DNA of 64,000 bases from contig CAVVRF010000048.1 of NCBI GenBank assembly GCA_963750535.1, forward strand, positions 1 through 64,000. The letters are read 5' to 3'. This document shows positions 57,502-64,000 of the stretch, one piece after another. A program made the translations under genes and the position numbers. The notes under the pieces are model-generated. The model had not been told where the DNA came from. It did not search any database and saw only the letters and a list, made by a program, of their open reading frames with translations. Position 1 is the stretch's first letter, and the number at the start of each line of letters is the position of its first letter. The stretch comes from JAKFWF01 sp963750535. GTDB taxonomy: Bacteria > Pseudomonadota > Alphaproteobacteria > Rhizobiales > Hyphomicrobiaceae.

Positions 57502-58065
57502 TCAGTGAACGAGGCGAGACCCTGGGGACGGGCGCGCAACGCTCAGCATGAATTCGGTGAAGGCGATCTGATGGCGTATCAGATCGCGAACTGGTGGCAT
57601 TCGCATGACGCTCTGGGCGATCATCATCTGCTGCTCGAAGATGGCGGTCGCGGCGTTCAGTCCGAAGCCGAACAGAAGGGCGGCGATCGGCACGTTTTCC
57701 GTCGCGGGCGGCCTGGTGACCGGTGCGCTGGCTTCGACGGCGGCGCACTCGGCGGCGGGCGTTGGTCCGGCCCGCTTCACCGGCTCGGCGATCTTCAGGG
57801 CGGCGACGCGCGGCGCTGTGCTCGCGGCAACCTTCTCGGCCGGTACGGATGCTTCCGGAGCAGCAAACGATTCCGGCTGAACGGTATTGAATTTGTCCCG
57901 TAGACGCCGGATCGTCGACGGGTCGGTAATGCCCAGCGCCTTGATGGCGGTGGTCGGTTTCATGCGCGGGTCGGCATCGATGATGCGGGCAATCTCGTTC
58001 AGCCGCAGCTGATCGTTGATGCCCGATCCCTTCGGCCGGCCACGCGCCGCCCTTGCTGCGGTCAT
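57502..58065 (-). CDS. Putative DNA-binding protein with AT-hook-like start and hydrophobic C-terminus
   Basis: The 187-residue protein starts with an AT-hook-like GRPKGSG, then a helix-turn-helix-like region (LRLNEIARIIDADPRMKPTT, then AIKALGITDPSTIRRLRDKF). The middle is Ala/Pro-rich and disordered. The C-terminus (about 125-180) is hydrophobic and Met-rich (LLFGFGLNAATAIFEQQMMI), recalling phasin or granule-associated proteins. No firm family was found. A link to polyhydroxyalkanoate granules or nucleoid is inference. It has its own promoter region of about 214 bp and ends at the shared terminator with coaA. Confidence 0.55.
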   Translation of the reverse strand: MTAARAARGRPKGSGINDQLRLNEIARIIDADPRMKPTTAIKALGITDPSTIRRLRDKFNTVQPESFAAPEASVPAEKVAASTAPRVAALKIAEPVKRAGPTPAAECAAVEASAPVTRPPATENVPIAALLFGFGLNAATAIFEQQMMIAQSVMRMPPVRDLIRHQIAFTEFMLSVARPSPGSRLVH

Positions 58066-58279
58066 GGCGACTTCTCATCCTGCGAAGCGATTCGGTGCAT
58101 TCATTCTGCGCAGGAACCCCCTGTTTTTCCAGGGAGTTTAATCGAATATTTGGGAACAATATTGTGGTTGTACAGGCGAGAGTGACTAAAATACAGTAAG
58201 AACGGACACAAATGCCGCATTACGGCAACAAGAACTCTCTACAACTTGGCCAGTTTGAGATTTGCTGCAAGTACAACGG

Positions 58280-59278
58280 TCAGATTAGTCCGCGGTCCTT
58301 CGCGAGCTTGGCCAATGAAGCCTGCGGGCGGGCGCCGATGTGGGAAATGATCTCGGCCGCGGCAAGCGCGCCAAGGCGGCCGCAGGTCTCGATATCGAGC
58401 CCACGCGCGTGGCCGAACAGGAAGCCGGCGGCATAGAGGTCGCCGGCGCCGGTCGTGTCGACCACCTGGCCGATTCGGTCAGCTGGCACGGCGACAGTCG
58501 CGCCGCCGCTGTGAATGACGGCGCCCTTGGCGCTGCGGGTCAGCACCGCGAGCTTGGCGTCGCGGGCGGCCTGGCCGGCGGCCTCCTCGAACGACTTCGT
58601 CCGATAGAGCGACGTGACCTCGGATTCGTTGGCGAAAAGGATGTCGACGTGGTCCCGGATCAGCTGCAGGAACTCATCGCGGTGGCGATCGACGCAGAAT
58701 GCATCGGACAGCGTGAGCGCGACCTTGCGGCCGGCCTTCTCCGCCAGTGCCGCGGCCTGCCGGAATGCTGCCTTGGCCTCCGGGCGGTCGAACAGGTAGC
58801 CTTCGAGATAGACGATCTTCGCCGCCGCGATGTGCTTCGGCTCGACCTCGGCGGCCGCCAGCTCGGGGCTGACGCCGAGGAACGTGTTCATCGTGCGCTC
58901 GCCGTCGGGCGTGACGAGGATCAGCGAGCGGGCGGTCGGCATGCCGCCCTTCGACGGGGGCGTCTCGAACGCCACGCCCGACGCCTTGATGTCATGCGCG
59001 AAGATGCGGCCGAACTCGTCGTCGGCGACCTTGCCGATGAATGCCGCCGTACCGCCCAGCGAGGCGATGCCGACCATCGTGTTGGCGGCCGATCCGCCGG
59101 AGATCTCGATCGCCGGCCCGGTGTCCTTGTACAGCGCGACGATGGTGTCGGCGTCGACAAGGCGCATGCTGCCCTTGGCGGCGCCGTGACGAGCGAGGAA
59201 ATCGTCGTCGCAGCGGCCGATGATGTCGACGATGGCATTGCCGAGGGCGATCACATCGGTGGCTGCGGCAGTTGTCAT
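58280..59278 (-). CDS. Adenosine kinase-like PfkB-family sugar kinase
   Basis: The 332-residue kinase has the PfkB signature motifs: ISGGSAANTMVGIASLGGTA (motif I) and VVDTTGAGDLYAAGFLFGHA (motif II, with the catalytic Asp). Its layout fits the adenosine kinase branch seen in alphaproteobacteria, which salvages adenosine to AMP, but fructose or other sugar kinases are similar. The ATG at 59278 gives a normal start (MTTAAATDVIALGNAIVDII). Confidence 0.87.
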   Translation of the reverse strand: MTTAAATDVIALGNAIVDIIGRCDDDFLARHGAAKGSMRLVDADTIVALYKDTGPAIEISGGSAANTMVGIASLGGTAAFIGKVADDEFGRIFAHDIKASGVAFETPPSKGGMPTARSLILVTPDGERTMNTFLGVSPELAAAEVEPKHIAAAKIVYLEGYLFDRPEAKAAFRQAAALAEKAGRKVALTLSDAFCVDRHRDEFLQLIRDHVDILFANESEVTSLYRTKSFEEAAGQAARDAKLAVLTRSAKGAVIHSGGATVAVPADRIGQVVDTTGAGDLYAAGFLFGHARGLDIETCGRLGALAAAEIISHIGARPQASLAKLAKDRGLI

Positions 59279-59412
59279 GGCTCGGTCCCTCGCGGCTGGC
59301 ACGGGCGCGCGCTCGGCGTGCCGGTCGGGCGGCACTATAGGGATGGGCGGCAGCGGGGCAAGCGGCGATTGGGCGGCATGGCGCGGCAAGCAGCACCCTT
59401 ACGTCGACGCCG

Positions 59413-60444
59413 CTAGTTCCGTCGGCCGGCATTCGCCAGGGCGCCGAGCTCGATCAGCAGCCGTTCGGCGATGATCTGCTCGAGATCGCCGCCACGGCGC
59501 GCGGCAAGCGCCGCGCGTGCGATCCGGCCGCGGGCGTCGGCGAGGCGATCGGAGGTCCATAGTGCCACCTGCGCCTGGAACACCGCTTTCTGCTTGAAGA
59601 ACAAGGGCGGGCGCAGCGCGCGGGTGGCGTCGTCGAAGCTGCGGCCGGTATCGATGGCGGCGCGCACCCGGTGCAGGCGGTGGAAATAGCGCTGGATCGC
59701 GCCGATGATCACCTGGGCGTTGTCGCCGGCGGCGATGGCGCGGTCGAACTCGGTGACGGCGGGACCGGGCCGGCCGGCGGCGGCATGCTCGATGATGCGG
59801 TCGGTGGTCTGCTCCGAGGCGTCGCCGACGATGGCTTCGACGTCCTCGACATCGATCGAGGTGCGGCCCTGGGCATATAGCGAGAGTTTCTCGATCTCGG
59901 CACGCGACAATGCCCGGTCGGCGCCAAGTCGAGCAAGCAGCAGCTGGCGAGCGTCGGCGGTGATCGACTGCCCGGCCGCGCCGAGGATCTCGCGAATGAG
60001 CCGCTCGAGGTCGGCAAGGCTGTCGGCGTAGCAGGCAATGGCCGCCGCTTTCGGGCTCTTTTCGAACAGCGCGCGCAAGGCGTCGTCGGCTTTCAGGTTG
60101 CCGGCCTCGACCACGAGCCTGCCGGTCAGGCCGCCGGCAATCAGCGGCGCCAGGCTCTGCGCGGTGACGCGGCGGCTGGCGGTGCTGCGCACGATTTTCG
60201 GCCCGCCGAACATCTGGACGGTCTTGAGCTCGACCGTCAGGCGGTCGGGGTCGGTATCGAGGTCCACGTCCTCGATGCGCAGGATCTCGCCGGGCGGATT
60301 TTCAGCCTCGGCAAGCCTGCCGGCCACGACGCGGGCGGTCTCCGCGACCTGGCCCGGATCGGTGCCGAATACGAGGATGCTCTCGATCTGCTTGTCGATT
60401 GATTTCAGGAAGGCTGGCACATCGGACGATTTGAGCGCGACCAT
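59413..60444 (-). CDS. holA: DNA polymerase III delta subunit
   Basis: The 343-residue clamp-loader wrench subunit has the N-terminal domain (ILVFGTDPGQVAETARVVAG), then RLTVELKTVQMFGGPKIVRS, and the C-terminal collar region (AAGDNAQVIIGAIQRYFHRL). It starts 18 bp after the lptE stop. The order leuS-lptE-holA is conserved in many proteobacteria. Confidence 0.92.
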   Translation of the reverse strand: MVALKSSDVPAFLKSIDKQIESILVFGTDPGQVAETARVVAGRLAEAENPPGEILRIEDVDLDTDPDRLTVELKTVQMFGGPKIVRSTASRRVTAQSLAPLIAGGLTGRLVVEAGNLKADDALRALFEKSPKAAAIACYADSLADLERLIREILGAAGQSITADARQLLLARLGADRALSRAEIEKLSLYAQGRTSIDVEDVEAIVGDASEQTTDRIIEHAAAGRPGPAVTEFDRAIAAGDNAQVIIGAIQRYFHRLHRVRAAIDTGRSFDDATRALRPPLFFKQKAVFQAQVALWTSDRLADARGRIARAALAARRGGDLEQIIAERLLIELGALANAGRRN

Positions 60445-60462
60445 GGCGCCGCCGCCGTTGGA

Positions 60463-61001
60463 TCAGGTCGGGGTGGGGGCGGCCAGGAACGCTGACAGCC
60501 GGCTGTGCATATCGTCCGCGACGGTGCGCGCGGCCCGATTCTCCGCATCCTCGCGGGCGCGCACGTTCGAGTAGATGTTGGGAACCGCTCGAAGCCGGCG
60601 CGGCCGTAGCTGATGCCCTCGAGCACGACTTTCTTGTCGGACAGGCGGATCAGCTTGAACTTCGCGTCGAGGCTGTAGATCTGGCTCGCCGCCTCGCCGT
60701 CCCGCCGCACCAGGGTCGACGCCAGCAACTCGCGAATCGCGATGTCGAGCCGGTAGATCGGCGCGGACGGAAGGGCGCCGCCGTTATTCTCGAAGATCAG
60801 CTCATTGCGGAGCCGCTGCCCGACCCGGCTCGGAATCGTCGGGATGTCGATCTGATTGAGCTTGGTATTGACGCCGTTGCCGCTGGGACCGGTGGCATAT
60901 AGCGGCCGGAAGCCGCTTTCGCATCCACCGACAAGCGGCGCGGCCAGGATTACGCCGACCAGCGCGCCAAGCACTGCTCGCCGACCCAGCCGATCAGACA
61001 T
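60463..61001 (-). CDS. lptE: LPS-assembly lipoprotein LptE, one frame break
   Basis: The lipoprotein (about 179 residues) is the plug of the LptD outer-membrane LPS translocon. A lipobox (LVGGC) ends the signal peptide, followed by ESGFRPLYA. Then come IPSRVGQRLRNELIFENNG and the C-terminal YSNVRAREDAENRAARTVAD. One base is missing in the GGG at 60580-60582 (plus strand), which shifts the frame just before YSNVRARED. The ATG at 61001 is 10 bp after the leuS stop. Confidence 0.9.
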
Positions 61002-61011
61002 CGAACGCGTG

Positions 61012-63645
61012 TCAGACGACGACATTCACGATCCTCTGCGGCACCACGATAACCTTGCGGGCCGGTTTGCCTTCCATGGCGCGAACCACGGCATCGAGCC
61101 TCAGTGCCGCCGCCTCGACCTCGGAATTGGCGGCCGTGCGGGCAATCCTCAGCTCGTCCCGCCGCTTGCCATTCACCTGTACGGCAATGGTAATCGTATC
61201 GTCAACGAGAAGGGCCTCCTCGACCGCCGGCCAAGGCTGATCGGCGAGCAGGGTGTTGTATCCGAGCCTCGCCCAGCAGTCCTCGGCCAGGTGCGGCATC
61301 ATCGGGCCGATCATGTGGGCCAGGAACTCCGTCGCCTCGCGCAGCACCCAGGCGTGATCGGCGCCCTGTCGCGGCAGCGCTGCCTGCACCGCGCTGGTGA
61401 ACTCGTAGATCTGGGCCACGGCGACGTTGAAGCGCAGGCCCTCGATGCTCAGTCCGACCCTGGCGAGGGTCTTGTGGGCGGCGCGCCGCAGCTCCTGGGC
61501 CTCGGCGCCGATCGCGGCGGGCTTCTTGGCGTCTGGCGGGGCAATCCGGCCGGCTGCGTCCTCGATCAGGCGCCAGACGCGCTGGATGAAGCGGCTGGCA
61601 CCGGTGACGCCCGCCTCGGTCCAGATCACGTCGCGCTCGGGCGGGCTGTCGGACAGCATGAACCAGCGGGCGCAGTCGGCGCCGTAGCCGGCGATGATGT
61701 CGTCCGGATCGACGAGGTTCTTCTTCGACTTGGACATCTTCTCGATCGAGCCGATCTCGATCGGAGCGCCGGTCGCGACCTCGAAGCCATGGCGATTTTC
61801 GCCCTCGCCTTCGAGCCGCACCTCGCCCGGCAGCAGCCAATTGCCGTTGCGGTTCCTGTAGGTCTCGTGGGTCACCATGCCTTGGGTGAACAGGCCGTCG
61901 AACGGCTCCTTGGCATTGGCCGAGAGGTGCTTCGTCGCCACCATCGCGCGGGCAAAGAAGCGCGAATAGAGCAGATGCAGGATCGCGTGCTCGATGCCGC
62001 CGATGTACTGGTCGACCGGCAGCCAGTACTTGGCGGCCTTGAGATCGGTCGGCCCGGGGGCGTCGGGCGCGGTGAAGCGGGCGAAATACCACGAGCTGTC
62101 GACGAACGTGTCCATGGTGTCGGTCTCGCGGACCGCAGGATTGCCGCAGGCGGGGCACGCGCAATGCTTCCAGGTCGGGTGCCGCACCAGCGGATTTCCC
62201 GGCACGTCGAAAGTGACGTCGTCCGGCAGCTTCACCGGCAGGTCCTGGTCGGGCACCGGCTGGGGCCCGCATTGCTCGCAATGGATGATCGGGATCGGGC
62301 AGCCCCAGTAGCGCTGGCGCGACAGGCCCCAGTCGCGCAGGCGGTACATGGTCGCTCGCTTGCCTTTGCCGATCGCTTCCAGCCGGCGGGCGACTTCGTC
62401 CTTGGCGGCCTCGATGGTCATGCCGTCGAGGAAGTCGGAATTGGCGATGCGGCCGGGCCCGTCGTAGGGCTTGCCCGGCAGATGATAGGTCGCCGGGTTT
62501 TCGTCCTCGGGCACGACCACCGGTGTGATCGGCAGCCGGTACTTGGCCGCGAACTCGTAGTCGCGCTGATCGTGGCCGGGGCAGCCGAAGATCGCTCCGG
62601 TGCCGTAGCCCATCAGCACGAAGTTCGCGACGTAGACCGGCAGGTGCCGGTCCGGGATCAGCGGATGGGTGGCGGTGAGGCCGGTGTCGAAGCCGAGCTT
62701 CTCCGCCTTGGCCATCTCCTCGGCGGAGGTGCCGATCCTGGCGCACTCGTCGATGAAGGCTTGCAGGTCTTTGTTTTTCTTGGCCAATTCCTGCGTCAGT
62801 GGGTGCCCGGGGGACAGCGCGCAGAACGAGCCGCCGAAGATCGTGTCGGCGCGCGTGGTGAAGACCTCGAGCTCGGCCCACTTCTTCGCCTTCGGCAGCG
62901 CCTTGCCGGCGAGCACATAGCGCATGGCGAGGCCTTCCGAGCGGCCGATCCAGTTCGCCTGCATCAGACGAACCTTCTCCGGCCACCGCTCCAGCGTCGA
63001 CAGCGCGTCGAGCAGCTCGTCGCTGTACTTGGTGATCTTGAAATACCAGGACGGCATCTCGCGCTGCTCGACCAGCGCGTTCGAGCGCCAGCCGCGGCCG
63101 TCGATCACCTGCTCGTTGGCGAGCACGGTCTGGTCGACCGGATCCCAGTTGACCTTGCCCATGCCGCGATAGGCGAGGCCCCTCTTGTACATGTCGAGGA
63201 ACAGCTTCTGCTGCTGGTGATAGTAGGCGACGTCGCAGGTCGCGAACTCGCGCGACCAGTCGAGCGAAAGACCCATGGATTTCAACTGCTTCCTCATCGC
63301 CGCGATGTTTTCGTAGGTCCACTTCGCGGGATGGGTCTTCTTCTCCATGGCGGCGTTCTCGGCCGGCATGCCGAACGCATCCCAGCCCATCGGGTGCAGC
63401 ACATTGAAGCCGCGCGCCCGCTTGTAGCGGGCGAACACGTCGCCCATGGCGTAGTTGCGGACGTGGCCCATGTGGATGCGCCCCGATGGATAGGGGAACA
63501 TTTCGAGGACGTAGCACTTCGGCCGGCGGTCGGCGTTCGACGCCTTGAATGTCTGCCGCTCCTCCCACACGCCTTGCCAGTGCTTCTCGCGCGCGGCGGC
63601 GTTGTATCGCTCGCGGGCGGCTTCTGCGGTGGTTTCGGTTGCCAT
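61012..63645 (-). CDS. leuS: Leucyl-tRNA synthetase
   Basis: The 877-residue class I synthetase has the HIGH-type motif PSGRIHMGHVRNYAMGD near residue 55 and the KMSKS loop in IEKMSKSKKNLVDPDD. The editing domain (TTRADTIFGGSFCALSPGHP) and the zinc-like region CACPACGNPA are present. Full length and unbroken. It starts the leuS-lptE-holA unit. Upstream, beyond 63710, is the 72-bp repeat array. Confidence 0.98.
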   Translation of the reverse strand: MATETTAEAARERYNAAAREKHWQGVWEERQTFKASNADRRPKCYVLEMFPYPSGRIHMGHVRNYAMGDVFARYKRARGFNVLHPMGWDAFGMPAENAAMEKKTHPAKWTYENIAAMRKQLKSMGLSLDWSREFATCDVAYYHQQQKLFLDMYKRGLAYRGMGKVNWDPVDQTVLANEQVIDGRGWRSNALVEQREMPSWYFKITKYSDELLDALSTLERWPEKVRLMQANWIGRSEGLAMRYVLAGKALPKAKKWAELEVFTTRADTIFGGSFCALSPGHPLTQELAKKNKDLQAFIDECARIGTSAEEMAKAEKLGFDTGLTATHPLIPDRHLPVYVANFVLMGYGTGAIFGCPGHDQRDYEFAAKYRLPITPVVVPEDENPATYHLPGKPYDGPGRIANSDFLDGMTIEAAKDEVARRLEAIGKGKRATMYRLRDWGLSRQRYWGCPIPIIHCEQCGPQPVPDQDLPVKLPDDVTFDVPGNPLVRHPTWKHCACPACGNPAVRETDTMDTFVDSSWYFARFTAPDAPGPTDLKAAKYWLPVDQYIGGIEHAILHLLYSRFFARAMVATKHLSANAKEPFDGLFTQGMVTHETYRNRNGNWLLPGEVRLEGEGENRHGFEVATGAPIEIGSIEKMSKSKKNLVDPDDIIAGYGADCARWFMLSDSPPERDVIWTEAGVTGASRFIQRVWRLIEDAAGRIAPPDAKKPAAIGAEAQELRRAAHKTLARVGLSIEGLRFNVAVAQIYEFTSAVQAALPRQGADHAWVLREATEFLAHMIGPMMPHLAEDCWARLGYNTLLADQPWPAVEEALLVDDTITIAVQVNGKRRDELRIARTAANSEVEAAALRLDAVVRAMEGKPARKVIVVPQRIVNVVV

Positions 63646-63737
63646 GGTGGGGTCTTTCGGCGGAAGCGATGCAAAATTTGCCGGTATCAGCCATCAACAG
63701 GCTGGGCTGGTCAAGTGATGGCTGGGTCGAGGCGATA

Positions 63738-64000
63738 TGTCGATGTTTCGCGATTTCGTGGACCTATCGCGCTCGACATGTCGATGAAAGCGGAAAACGC
63801 GAACATATGGCTGTGAACGTGTCGACCGCGCGTACGAGTGGGCGTATATATGTCGACAAAATCGAAAAACATCGACACATTCTGCAGCTCATGTCGATGG
63901 CGGCGACAAGTCGAATGCGATATGTCGATGAAAATGGAAAATATCGACATATGATCCCACACGTGTCGATCGCGTCGACACATCGCCACCGATATGTCGA
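63738..64000. repeat. Diverged 72-bp tandem repeats rich in TGTCGA, running off the window edge
   Basis: Three units of 72 bp can be aligned: 63777-63848, 63849-63920 and 63921-63992, with a fourth starting at 63993. Each opens (C/T)ATGTCGA, and TGTCGA or its complement occurs 13 times in the array. Conserved offsets within a unit are about 2, 23, 43 and 54. The local GC content is visibly lower than the rest of the window. Because 72 is a multiple of three, frames repeat as 24-residue units. The plus frame from 63807 and a minus frame ending at 63711 are both open, but neither has the strong GC-rich third-position use of the neighbours. Confidence 0.8.

Noticed and set aside
61202..63697. 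Second long minus-strand frame (831 codons) over leuS
   Set aside because: It is a shifted frame of leuS, Arg/Gly/Ala-rich with no family features.
60856..63816. Very long open frame on the plus strand (986 codons)
   Set aside because: It is antisense to leuS and lptE, which have full family motifs. High GC keeps the opposite frame open.

Overview
The window looks like a chromosomal segment of a GC-rich alphaproteobacterium. Supporting signs are the gene order on both sides of hemE (a DUF299/PpsR-family gene, maf, coaE, dnaQ and secB to the left; hemJ, rho, mnmE, mnmG, rsmG, parA and parB to the right), a long S16, a TimA/Tim44 protein, a PhaR repressor and an FdsAB-type formate dehydrogenase. 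A Rhodospirillales or Reyranella-like host is plausible, but genus cannot be fixed from this sequence alone.

Layout. Positions 1-4.3 kb are an accessory patch: a decayed IS91-type transposase, a DUF3489 gene, a DUF2924 gene and a large serine recombinase, ending at a tRNA-Gln(CTG) gene. From 4.5 to 10.3 kb, on the minus strand, come a secreted hypothetical protein and a two-gene NAD-type formate dehydrogenase operon. From 10.6 to 17.6 kb are a TerC-family membrane protein and a minus-strand chain htpX-rsmB-heparinase-like-purH-GNAT. From 17.7 to 28.7 kb the genes are mixed: an SDHAF4-like protein, a TadG/vWA protein, rpmF, a degenerate GGDEF-EAL protein, phaR with a thiolase, an amidase, and a TetR/PspA/YiaAB unit with two matching palindromic operators. 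From 28.9 to 37.3 kb are two tandem ispZ-like genes, ftsY, mtaB, dapF, then ffh-rpsP-rimM. From 37.3 to 44.2 kb is smr-mltA-timA, fxsA-secB, and dnaQ-coaE-maf-PpsR.

The gap 44234-44640 is the best candidate for the chromosomal replication origin. It lies between the DUF299 gene and hemE, as in Caulobacter and Rickettsia. It carries two 8/9 DnaA boxes and an AT-rich right end, and the genes on each side mostly point away from it. Two parS-type palindromes lie 7 and 9 kb to the right, next to mnmG and inside rsmG, followed by parA and parB. After hisE-coaA, the last 7 kb hold a DNA-binding-like protein, a PfkB-family kinase, and leuS-lptE-holA.

The most unusual structure is at the right edge (63738-64000). 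It is a low-GC array of diverged 72-bp tandem repeats packed with TGTCGA/TCGACA, whose spacings fall close to whole helical turns. It runs out of the window just upstream of leuS.

A global caution applies. Twelve genes carry 18 single-base frame breaks, and several of these genes are essential (rho, hemE, coaE, coaA, dnaQ, lptE). In every case the downstream frame still encodes a conserved continuation, and most breaks are one-base insertions. This pattern fits uncorrected long-read error better than real decay, so split genes are annotated here as single CDS with the break positions given.
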